In this document: piece after piece, positions 22,680 through 33,060 of the stretch
Layout: each line of letters starts with the position of its first letter
Position numbering within the stretch: the first letter of the stretch is position 1
The notes under the pieces: generated by a model
Seen by the model: the letters and a program-made list of their open reading frames with translations, nothing else
What the model was told of the DNA's origin: nothing
Databases searched by the model: none
Source of the DNA: Panorpa germanica
Lineage: Eukaryota; Arthropoda; Insecta; Mecoptera; Panorpidae
Assembly: GCA_963678705.1 (NCBI GenBank)
Contig: OY783208.1
Location: 11,715,782 to 11,779,781, forward strand
Length of the DNA: 64,000 nt
Direction of reading: 5' to 3'
Translations under genes and position numbers: made by a program

Positions 22680-24110
22680 AGTAAATAATAAAGTTATAAT
22701 GAGTACTTAAATAATAAATCTCAATTATACCTATCTAAAAGCAATTAAATGATAATCTCACTCTCCCGATCAGAGTATTTGTTTAACAAATGACTGCTAA
22801 AAGAAAAATACGGAAAGAGAATTTAAAATTTAAGAACACTACTATTTGGCTTGAAAACAATGAAATATAACACTATTACTATTAAAACACGAAAAGCAGG
22901 TAAAATGGCAAAGAGTACATCGCTTCGTACACACAATATAATATATATAACACTTTCATCTAAGGGTAAATAATAAAATAAAAATGAGAACTCAAATAAT
23001 AAATCTCAATTATATCTATCTAAAAGCAATTAAATGATAATCTCACTCTCCCGATCAGAGTAGTTTAACAAATGAAAGCCAATAGAAAAATACGTAAAGA
23101 GAATCTAAAATTTAAGAGTAAATAATAAAATAATAATAAGAACTTAAATAATAAATCTCAATTATACCTATCTAAAAGCAATCAAATGATAATCTCACTC
23201 TCCCGACCAGAGTATTTGTTTAACAAATGAAAGCCAATAGAACAATACGTAAAGAGAATCTAAAATTTAAGAGTAAATAATAAAATAATAATAAGAACTT
23301 AAATAATAAATCTCAATTATACCTATCTAAAAGCAATCAAATGATAATCTCACTCTCCCGACCAGAGTATTTGTTTAACAAATGAAAGCCAATAGAACAA
23401 TACGTAAAGAGAATCTAAAATTTAAGAGTAAATAATAAAATAATAATAAGAACTTAAATAATATATCTCAATTATACCTATCTAAAAGTAATCAAATGAT
23501 AATCTCACTCTCCCGACCAGAGTATTTGTTTAACAAATGAAAGCCAATAGAAAAATACGTAAAGAGAATCTAAAATTTAAGAGTAAATAATAAAATAATA
23601 ATAAGAACTTAAATAATAAATCTCAATTATACCTATCTAAAAGCAATCAAATGATAATCTCACTCTCCCGACCAGAGTATTTGTTTAACAAATGAAAGCC
23701 AATAGAAAAATACGTAAAGAGAATCTAAAATTTAAAGCACTATTTGGGTTAAAAATGATAAAATAAAACATCATTACTTATAAAACACGGAAAACAGGTG
23801 AAATCGCAAAGAGTAAATAATTTCGAACCGTAAAGACGATTGAAGGTTTTTAAGGTTAATAGTTTAATTATGTAAAAATTAAAGTGAACTATATAATAAA
23901 AAAATAATGAGAACTTAAAAAATAAATCTCAATTATATCTATCTAGAAGCAATTAAATGATAATCTCACTCTCCCGATCAGAGTATTTGTTTAACAAATG
24001 ACTGCTAAAAGAAAAATACGTAAAGAGAATCTAAAATTTAAGGACACTATTATTTGACTTGAACATGATGAATTATAATATTATTACTTATAAAACTCGA
24101 ATAGCAAAAG
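22680..24110 (-). repeat. 155-bp tandem array downstream of Helitron 2 gene
   Basis: Seven units. The anchor TCTCACTCTCCCGA starts at 22756, 23041, 23193, 23348, 23503, 23658 and 23964. The inner five are spaced 152-155 bp and nearly identical; the outer two are separated by 285 and 306 bp and contain extra sequence. Each unit holds a small palindrome, ACTCT-CCCGATC-AGAGT. It is not related in sequence to the Helitron 1 array. Confidence 0.9.
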
Positions 24111-24123
24111 GTATTGGAGGTAT

Positions 24124-26400
24124 CTATTTTAATAGAAGTACATTTTTATAAACAACATTGGATGTAAATATATCTTTCTTTGATTTAGTAACAGAAGTTA
24201 ATGTTTAATTATTGGATGATTTAACCCTTGAAAACGCGACATATAATTGGCTATGAGTAAAAACGGGTTCCCGTAATAAAACACCTACTTTTTCAAAAGT
24301 TTGACCTTGTGATTTATTTATTGTCATAGCAAATGCTAATCGAACAGGAAACTGAACTCTTTTAAGTATAAATGGAAGATTTATATCAGAAGGAGCTAAA
24401 ACTATTTTAGGAATAAGAGCGCGATCACCAGTGTGACTTCCAGTAATTATTTCTGCATCTATTACAGATGTATACATATGTTTTACAATTAAACGGGTTC
24501 CATTACAAAGTCCACTATTAGCATTCATATTTCTTAAGAGCATTATAATTGCACCTATTTTTAAATTTAATTTATGTGGAGGCATACCCGATGGTGTCAA
24601 ACTATTTAAAAACTCTACTGGGAAATGATTTTGTTCTGCATCAGAATCAGTTGAAACAGAGTCATGACTTAGACAGCAAAATTGTTCCCCATCCAATAAA
24701 TTTAAAATTTTTTCATTAATCTGTAATGTGTCTTCATTTAATGGACATAAAATTACGCGAGATTTTAATTCATCAAGAGTAACTAAATTAATATCGCCGT
24801 ATATTTCATCGACTAAAGGTTTGGCGGAAATGAATTTATTTGGAATTTTAACCATGTTTACTACACTACCTGGACAATCATTAATTAGTCCATCTCCAAG
24901 TTGTAATAACCACGTTTTAAAATCGATTTCTTCTTGCGCAACTCTCATGTTAATTGTCAGATGCTTAATTTTGAAAAGTGACCATAACCTGCTATTTTGA
25001 ATACACGTTGAAACTATATCTGCAACCGTTCCGCGTTTAACAACAGGAAGACATTGTCGAAAATCTCCTCCTAGTAAAATGATTTTATTACCAAATGGCT
25101 TATTATTTTTCATTAAATCGCGAAGGCACATATCTACTACATCTAAAGCAAAGTAAGGCGCCATTGTAACCTCGTCCCATATAATTAACTTAGCTGATTT
25201 TCATAACTTCCCATCAATAGAGTTGTGCCTTATGGATGAAGTTAAATTTTCATCTAGGGGAACCGGTAATTTAAACTGTGAATGAATTGTCCTCCCCGCT
25301 TTCAGTAAAGTCGCAGCTATCCCTGTCCAAGCCACAGGTATAGCAGTTAATCCCATTCCACGTACGACGTGTAGTAAAGCAGTATAAAGAAATGTTTTCC
25401 CAGAACCACCCGACCCATGAATAAAGAAATATCTTTGCTCTTCATTATCATTGTTTATGCAAAGCATTATTTCATCAAATACGTTTTTCTGTTCCGAATT
25501 TAATTGATTACTAAAATTAACCCCTTGCTCAAATTCTTCTGTTTGGTTAAATGTTTCCCTAACTAAAACTAAATTTACATTATGATATTCCAGAAATCCA
25601 AAATCAGTATAATTGAAATTATGTAATTTAAAAATATCAATGATGTCATTGATAGCTAACTGTTACGCAGTTTCTTGGTTATAAGTTAAACTATAATCCT
25701 CGCATAAAGTTACTTTATGATTATCCCATAATAAATTAGGATCGCAGGGTTCGCAAAAAATACAAATAAAAGCAAATAGCTGTCGTAGCTGTTTGGGCAT
25801 TTTACAAATTGAAGCATCATCTAAACAACGATCCCATTGAGTAGCATCATTCAATAAACCTAATTGTTTTGCTGTTTCGTGGAAAGTGGAATATTCGATT
25901 CCATTGAGAGTTCGTAAGTCTTTGAAACATGTAGCGCCGCGTACATGAAGCAATAACCTTAAATAAAACCTTTCACCTTCTTTAGGACTAACACTATACA
26001 TTCTCGGAATTATCAAATGACTTATGCGCTGTCTTAAAGTCCATGTCTTTTTGCGATCAAAAATGTAATGTTCGGGTATTTCCGTATACAAATAAGTTTT
26101 AGCCTCTACCGATGTTGAATTTAATTTAAACCAAGCCGTTAATGTAGTTTCTGAAGACTTTGCTAATGCAGATTCTTCATTTCCTTCAGTAAATGAAATA
26201 TTTTGTTGGTTTTCTAAATGAACTGCTAACCTATATATAGTATGTGTTTTATATTGCAGATCGAATGCAAATATTCTCCACATGGCTTCCGGTGGTGATA
26301 CATATCGCGCGTCTAAATAAAATGAAACTTCATCCCAGTCTAATTGTGCTTGTCCTTCAGATGTTATTTTAACATTGGCACAATCATGGCCCTTATATAT
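24124..26400 (-). pseudogene. Helitron 2 Rep-helicase, C-terminal half
   Basis: Continues the protein after a frameshift at about 26395-26405, where a (TA)n run splits the Rep two-tyrosine region (KYLFKYIY). The frame is then constant to a TAG at 24124-24126 but has stops at 25663-25665 (TAA), 25201-25203 (TGA) and 24205-24207 (TAA). Helicase motifs are otherwise canonical: Walker A HGSGGSGKTFLY, Walker B LIIWDE, LLGGDFRQ, NKSQGQTF and SRVKS. Helitron 1 is open at each of these lesions, so they are recent and independent. Confidence 0.85.
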
Positions 26401-29400
26401 ATATATTTAAATAAATATTTTACGCTTTTAACCGAAGCGCAAATTTCAACATTAATGTGGCATCTATATTTCAAGGAAAGGAATCTATTGTACGGTACAA
26501 CCCATCTATTATCTACTGTATGTTTTATAGTGCCTTTTGCCGTGTAAAAATTAATTTTTGAATTATTATCCCGACGTCTGTACAAAGGATACCCGTTACT
26601 GTTATTTACAGTGGAAGCTTGAAATGATTTCGGAAAATCTTTACTGCATTTATTGTCTTTCATGCATGGAGCATTTAAATTATATGGTCCACATGGACCG
26701 TGAATCATACATTTCTTGACCACATCAAATAAAATGGGATGAGTTTCACTATCTGGAATTTCTGCAGATACAACTTTATCAATAAGTTCCGTGTTTCGAA
26801 TTTTATTTTGATTATTTAAAATTATTAGAATGTGAATGTGAGGTAAACCGCGTTTTTGAAATTCAATAACAGAAACGATAGCTGTTACCTTACCGAAAAT
26901 ATGTCTTTTCAATAGATCGTCAAAGAGTTCTTTCACTTTTAATTGAAATACTCTAACAACTAAATCGGGACGATTTTCGGTTCGTTGATTATTAAGTAAA
27001 TTACTTTTAATTTCTGGCCACTCGGGATTACATGTCATTGTAATAAACAAATCCGGTGAACCATATTTACAAATAATTCCCATAGCATCAAGATAATGTT
27101 GTGACATGCTACGTGGACTTCCGACAAATGTACTTGGTAAAATAACCATTCTGCCAGGTATAATTCCTTCATTAATGGATTTATTTTTGACGTAATCCAT
27201 CAACCCTTTATACATTTCTGACCGCAATTTCTTTTGTGTATTTGCGTTCCGTATGAAGTTAAGTCTATTACCTTCGATTTTGGAATATGCGTCAACAATA
27301 TACTGTTGAGTAAGTTTTCCGGCACTAAGAAATGGATTGAAAGAGCCCGTGCATCTAAGTTTATAAGAATAAAATTGCCGATGAGAAATTCTTCTTGCTA
27401 ATGAAACATTTAGTAAATGTTCCGAATGGCCGAGTTCACCGGTTGGACATAACAACGGATAAGTCATTGGATCGCAATTTTCATTAAGAATATTTATGTT
27501 ACGTAGATTACCATCTTTTTGATTGACACAAATGTCTCTATCAGAAGGTGGTAATCCATCTTTGCTTGTAAAAATTAAAGCTACTTCATTAGTAGACGGC
27601 ACGTTGTATCGCCGTGGATCTTTTGTGAGCTGCTGAACAATATTCATCTGCACATCAAAAGGGTTTCTACCTTCTAAATTAGCTTTTGCAATCTCCTCTC
27701 TTTCTACTTCAGCCATCATTTTATATGCAGCAGCGTATGGATTTACTTTTCTTATTAAAGAATCCAATTGCTCAAATAGTTGTCTCTTGCATTTACGGTT
27801 AACATCGCCTTGCATTCTGTTACATATGGCCTCATCAGGATCTAGAATATACAGCTGACCATATTGTGGCTGTTTTCCTTCTGTAGGGTGTGCCGATGAT
27901 ATTCTATGGTAAACCTGACCACATATCCTGAAACAGTACGGCCCACGTGTGCCTGGACGGTGATCAATATGTGCTCCCAATGAAGCAAATGCAAGCGAAC
28001 TATTGTAATTTCTGATGTTATCCATAAAATTGGCAGAAAGGGGATGCATATTAGTCATTAATTCCATTAACAGCTCTGGAAAATGGTTAGAAGAGTTCGG
28101 AATGGAAACTTTGCCTTTCGAACAGCATAATGAAAATTTCCCATCTGTTGGCTTCTCATTTTTGAAATGAGTTGCTTCACAAAATTGACAGATAACGTTC
28201 ATAGATCCACAGTTATGTTGTATTACAAGTACTTTATCGTCTATTTCTTGAAGGGCTGTGCTGAATGTTTGTTGCGATATGGATGGTGCAATATTTTGCG
28301 TTTCCTTTTCTCTTTGTGTTTCAAGTTCTAACGCTTTATCTAATTTGCTTTGCTTTTGCAAGGCTATATTATTTAATCTATTGCGCTTTGCCTCTTTTTT
28401 TTCACTGGCTAACCTAATTCTTTTGCGAAATAATATTTTTTTTATTCTTCTTTTTTTTTCTTTTGTACTTTCCTGTAACAATCGCTTTTTGTTTATTAAA
28501 TTCTGCTTCTTTAGACGAACTTGTTTTGCGTGTCTTGTTTCCAAAATAATTCTCTTCTTAAAATCTGCTTTCAGTTTCTCTAGTCTTGTTCTTCTTTTGT
28601 CAGGCGTTTCTCTTTTGAATCTTTTAGTATCTCTAACCGCCTGTTCCTTTAAGCGAATTTGTTTTAACTCACTTGTTTCGCTGTCTAATTTCTTTTCAAA
28701 ATATGTCTTCAGTTCTTTTAATCTTTTTTGCCTTTCACCTTTAGTTTCTTTACTGAAATTATCCCTATTTCTTAAAATCTGTTTTTGTAAGCGTTTATTT
28801 TTGTCTTCATCACATTGAGAGTCCAATATTGTTTTCCTTCGTACACATTCGGCTTGTTTCGCCTTTTTTAAGAGCCTTTCACTTACTCTTGTTTTTAATA
28901 TAGTACATCCTCCTTGGTTTTCTTCTATTGACAATACTGTATCACTAACTTTTTCTAATTTATTTAACTGCACATTATAATCACTTACTAAAATATCACA
29001 TGCTACATTATCACATATTACACCATCACTATTTATATTGGCACTTATTTCACTAATTTCACTGGTAAACTTTGAGTAAGAATATTCACAAATTTCTGAA
29101 ATATTAATATTACCTGTAATACTTGTTATGGTAATTGGGTTAATTGTAAATAATAAAGAACCCGCAGAATTCTGAAAATTGTATTTAATCAAGTCGACTA
29201 AATCAGTTACATATTTATAACACAAAAGTACTGCTTTGCCATTAGAATTTGAAGTAGATTGTCCCTTTAAACCCCTGGAATGGGAATCAAAGATCCAAAA
29301 AAGACTGTTATGTTTAAAGATTGCAAATGTTTGACTGCAAGTAGTGAATAGCCCGTTGTTGTATTTTTTAAAATATTTTTCTAAAAAGTCTCCTGTTAAA

Positions 29401-30554
29401 ATATTAAGATTACCTTGTGCAGTGTTCATAAGATCATGACTAATTTTACATGTACCGTTACCAATCGATATAATTGGATTAATCTCTTCGATCAGTAAAA
29501 ATGGGTGACAACCGGATTTTAAATTTTTTCGATAACAATTGTCTCCTAGTATTAAAATATAATCTAATATGTGAGTGGTCCAGTTATTTAATGCAATTAA
29601 TGCATGTATACATATACTGAATGTAGCTATTGCCGTACATTGAGAATTTTTCGGAAAATTTGTAAAAATATCACTTGCTTGATTAAAATTAGCTTGCACT
29701 ATTTTATAAGGTTCAGGCAATTTGAATTCAGTTACACCTAATTCAGAGACATTAAGATTTGGAGAACTATAAATGGAAGTTGTCACGATTTCCTCAATGT
29801 TTACAGAGTTTGCAGAATTATTTATTTCTGTTAAAGTAGTATTGTCTATAGTGCTTAATATACTAACAGGAACAATAGAAAATTGAGTGTTTTCACAGTT
29901 ACTAAAATTAAATTTAATCAAGTTTATGACATCTAGAAGGTCATTAAAACATAAAAGAACGGATTTTCCATTTTTTTCACAAACAATTTGTCCTTTAATA
30001 CCTCTTGGATGTGAATCGAACACCCAAAATAAATCAGATTCTTTAAAAATAACAAAAGTCTCATTACTAATTGTAAATAGTCCTTTTTCTTGTTCTACGA
30101 AAAATGATTCTAGAAATGAAATTGTTAATTCATTAATACCTGCCTTTGCATTTATAATGTCACCACACAGAGTTTTTGATTCGTCACAATATACGACGTA
30201 TGTGTGACCTTTTACGGAGATGTTTTGTTTGAGTTTATCAGCTAATAACAAATCGTGTTGATTACCTACAAAATTATCTAAGTAACATCGATCTCCTAAT
30301 TTTAAAATATCATTTAAAGTCTCTGAATGCCACGTATTTAATGCAGTAGTTTCGTTTACACATATTGCGACAAAGCAATTGAAAGTACACTGCTTACCAA
30401 GAGACCTATCACAAAATCTTTTGTCAAATTGACTGAAACTACCTCTTACAATTGATAATGGCTTCTTTAGTTCATTTGCATTAGTTCTTAAATTCCTAAT
30501 ATTAACAGAAGACACATTTCGTTTCCTTCCAAATCCGAATAAAGATTTAGACAT
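26364..30554 (-). CDS. Helitron 2 N-terminal and Rep domains (1396 aa)
   Basis: Start ATG at 30554 (MSKSLFGFGRKR). Order: two tandem copies of a cysteine-protease-like domain, about residues 45-230 (Cys 56, D-x-H at 180-182) and 295-470 (Cys 306, D-x-H at 423-425); a lysine/arginine-rich repeat region at about 560-760 with a 24-residue rhythm; a cysteine-rich zinc-finger-like block from about 800 (CQFC, CCSKGK, CFRICGQ); then Rep with HUH motif GLPHIHIL near 1239. The frame ends wrongly in a (TA)n slip just after KYLFKYIY, so the second catalytic tyrosine region and the helicase are lost from this frame. The protease-like domains resemble the C76/UL36-type fold by the Gln-Cys and Asp-x-His spacing. 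Homologous to 11233-14039 and the N-terminal part of 7605-11264. Confidence 0.85.
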   Translation of the reverse strand: MSKSLFGFGRKRNVSSVNIRNLRTNANELKKPLSIVRGSFSQFDKRFCDRSLGKQCTFNCFVAICVNETTALNTWHSETLNDILKLGDRCYLDNFVGNQHDLLLADKLKQNISVKGHTYVVYCDESKTLCGDIINAKAGINELTISFLESFFVEQEKGLFTISNETFVIFKESDLFWVFDSHPRGIKGQIVCEKNGKSVLLCFNDLLDVINLIKFNFSNCENTQFSIVPVSILSTIDNTTLTEINNSANSVNIEEIVTTSIYSSPNLNVSELGVTEFKLPEPYKIVQANFNQASDIFTNFPKNSQCTAIATFSICIHALIALNNWTTHILDYILILGDNCYRKNLKSGCHPFLLIEEINPIISIGNGTCKISHDLMNTAQGNLNILTGDFLEKYFKKYNNGLFTTCSQTFAIFKHNSLFWIFDSHSRGLKGQSTSNSNGKAVLLCYKYVTDLVDLIKYNFQNSAGSLLFTINPITITSITGNINISEICEYSYSKFTSEISEISANINSDGVICDNVACDILVSDYNVQLNKLEKVSDTVLSIEENQGGCTILKTRVSERLLKKAKQAECVRRKTILDSQCDEDKNKRLQKQILRNRDNFSKETKGERQKRLKELKTYFEKKLDSETSELKQIRLKEQAVRDTKRFKRETPDKRRTRLEKLKADFKKRIILETRHAKQVRLKKQNLINKKRLLQESTKEKKRRIKKILFRKRIRLASEKKEAKRNRLNNIALQKQSKLDKALELETQREKETQNIAPSISQQTFSTALQEIDDKVLVIQHNCGSMNVICQFCEATHFKNEKPTDGKFSLCCSKGKVSIPNSSNHFPELLMELMTNMHPLSANFMDNIRNYNSSLAFASLGAHIDHRPGTRGPYCFRICGQVYHRISSAHPTEGKQPQYGQLYILDPDEAICNRMQGDVNRKCKRQLFEQLDSLIRKVNPYAAAYKMMAEVEREEIAKANLEGRNPFDVQMNIVQQLTKDPRRYNVPSTNEVALIFTSKDGLPPSDRDICVNQKDGNLRNINILNENCDPMTYPLLCPTGELGHSEHLLNVSLARRISHRQFYSYKLRCTGSFNPFLSAGKLTQQYIVDAYSKIEGNRLNFIRNANTQKKLRSEMYKGLMDYVKNKSINEGIIPGRMVILPSTFVGSPRSMSQHYLDAMGIICKYGSPDLFITMTCNPEWPEIKSNLLNNQRTENRPDLVVRVFQLKVKELFDDLLKRHIFGKVTAIVSVIEFQKRGLPHIHILIILNNQNKIRNTELIDKVVSAEIPDSETHPILFDVVKKCMIHGPCGPYNLNAPCMKDNKCSKDFPKSFQASTVNNSNGYPLYRRRDNNSKINFYTAKGTIKHTVDNRWVVPYNRFLSLKYRCHINVEICASVKSVKYLFKYIYIRAMIVPMLK

Positions 30555-30559
30555 ATTGA

Positions 30560-32028
30560 AGAAACAAATAAATATGTTATATATAAAATAAAATTTAAAA
30601 GTATTAACTAAACTATTATTAGATATAGGTAATGAATAAAGATTAAATAAAAGAAATAAGCAAATATTTTAATATAATATACTTAGCTCCTTAAAAGATC
30701 TCTGGAATGTAACATACGCCACAGAAAAATATGTCCTCACGTATATTGTAATATATACTTATATATATAAACATATGTCCAATGGAGTGATTTAAATTCT
30801 TATTTTCCTAAAATTAAAAAAAACAATACGATAATTAAAAATATATATGACTACGTTAATCTATAACATAAAGGTAAATGATTTTGGAAACTAAAATATT
30901 TTGTGGAAACTAAAGTAACATGCAAGAACATAAGTTTATTTAAAATGTGAATAATAAATGAGAAACATGAATAATAAAACATGCACTGTAAACAGAATGG
31001 ATTGAAAACATGCTTTAGACGCCTTTTTCTTACGCTAGGGCTGCACTGCGGAAAAGAATACTCCAGAAATAATAACAATAAAAATATAAATTATTTCCGC
31101 CTACTTTTAAATTTGAATTTAAATGTACCATATATACATTTGTATGATTCAAGTGATGGATTTATTTCTGTACTATTCTTTTTCGCAGTGTAGCTTTAGC
31201 ATAAGAAAGAGGTGTCTAAAGCATTATTTCGACGAATATTTTTACAATGTAGAATATAAAACATTTATAAATAAATAAAATTAACAAACCAGTAATAAAA
31301 ATTATACTCGTCTTAGCTCAAAATTAATATAGCAGCAATATATAATAAGTATAATGTGTATCATTCAAGAATCTGAAACAAATAAAAGAATTTCATTTTT
31401 CTAAAAGCAAAATTAGCCTCATGTAATTTTTACTGAAGGTATTAAATATGTTATGAATATCGAAAACAGATTACAAATCATTTTAGTTATGTAATGACAG
31501 GTGTAATTATGCAATGTCAAACAGATTTGGTAAAACTGCTGTCTGAATGACTTGTCTGTCTTTGATTTGAATTTCACATTTTCGTTTCAATACTGAAACA
31601 TGTATAATTTCCAGCCATATGACATGTAAACTGGAGTTCTGACTGAATCATTTCTGCAATGCTTAAAATGGTAAGCAGTCAAATTTAGATCTCAATCAAT
31701 AACAGAGATGTATGTTTGGCCAATATCGATATCAATTAACTAATATCAGTAGAAGCTAAAAGTGTTAAACATCAATACTGAACTGTTAACTTTAACAACT
31801 ACCAAACCATACTAAAATATTCCTTTTCTGTTTGAACCATAGACTAAATATGTTAGAATTAAAATAATTTGTAATAACATTGGTAATAAGCCTTTCTAAA
31901 ATGTGGAAGTTTTGACATTTGCCTTTTTGCATCGAGCCACAGATAAAAAAAATATAAAAGATTTAATTAATTTAGAATAAAATACAGAAATAGATTAGAT
32001 TAATAACTGTAAGTTATTAATAACTTAC
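30560..32028. other. Gene-poor region right of Helitron 2
   Basis: Should contain the Helitron 2 promoter and 5' terminus, but neither could be placed. Short open frames here overlap on both strands and show no domain. Nothing else recognised. Confidence 0.4.
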
Positions 32029-32095
32029 CTTTACTAAATATATCACGGGCCACTTTACTTTGACAGCAAGGGAAACACAATATATGTCTCAATAC
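32029..32095 (-). other. Isolated exon-like segment
   Basis: A 67-nt open segment on the minus strand between a strong acceptor (TTTTTCAG) and a strong donor (AAAG|GTAAGT). Only one phase is open and it reads VLRHILCFPCCQSKVARDIFSK. The cysteine cluster next to a hydrophobic stretch could be a palmitoylation or membrane-proximal segment. No neighbour exon was found in compatible phase; the host gene is unknown. Confidence 0.35.
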
Positions 32096-32099
32096 CTGA

Positions 32100-33060
32100 A
32101 AAACATAGTATAATTATTAAACCATATTTTAAATAAGTTGCATTGTTAATTAAAGCATTTTCTTATCATCAGTAAATAATGTAAATATTTGAAAGTTTCA
32201 CTTTTAGCACAGTTAAATTTTATCTATTAGCGAGTAACAAAAGTTATATTTTAAGTACTGTCATAGTAATTGTTATTTACTACAGAACATTTTACACTAT
32301 TAATATGTTTCTATATTTGGTACGGAAATATAACATTTTTATTTACTATTGAAATATTTCTAAACTAATACTCATGAATAGTGTAATATTACATAGAATA
32401 TCAGACAATTATTACTATCGTTAAAAAAGGTTTACACAACTCATATTGTAACAACGTAAATATAAATGCAAATATAAAATAAGATTATAGAAAACTTACC
32501 TTATATCAATTAAAACGTAATATAAATCAATATGTATAGATTTATTACATAAAGAAATTATTATTAACCACTTAAGAAAACAATTAATATTTATAACTTT
32601 ATGCAAAAAATATAATAATCTGTAGTAACTACACAACTGCACTGACTTTAACAGACTGAAGATATTCACTTTGTTTATTTGTATCTCTTCCCTCCAAAAT
32701 ATTTGCAAAGAATGCAACATAAAAAAAACGAAACCAACGTTTCCCGCTATTAACAAATACAATACACACAGTACACAGTACAGGGAGCCAACATGAAAAA
32801 TATAAAACATTGCAGTAGAGCATTAGTAAACAATTACCATACATTCAACCAGTTAAACTTATACATGTATGGCAAACATATATATTGTATATTACAATAC
32901 AGATCCATATGCATATGCACCGTCACACCGAGTATATAAATGTTTACAGGAATCTAGCCCCAAAGTTTTTATATCAATAAACTGTTAATATGTGTTCATT
33001 TGTTTAAATTTAAAAAAAAAAACCGCTACGTTTGATTGCCTATTAGCAATTAAAATATGT
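32100..33060. other. No feature recognised
   Basis: AT-rich, no credible coding sequence. Two overlapping minus-strand frames around 32496-32844 lack any domain and look accidental. Confidence 0.4.

Larger units (their letters stand above)
20893..30554 (-). mobile_element. Autonomous Helitron 2 (decayed)
   Basis: The minus-strand 3' end is textbook: palindrome CGTCGCTTTGCGACG (20906-20920), then GGGTATAAG, then CTAG at 20893-20896 followed by host T. Order from the 3' end: passenger gene (21403-21762), subterminal block (22280-22640), tandem array (22680-24110), Rep-helicase gene (24124-30554). The 5' terminus lies right of 30554 and was not found. The gene has one frameshift and three stops, so this copy cannot make the full protein. 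Confidence 0.8.
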
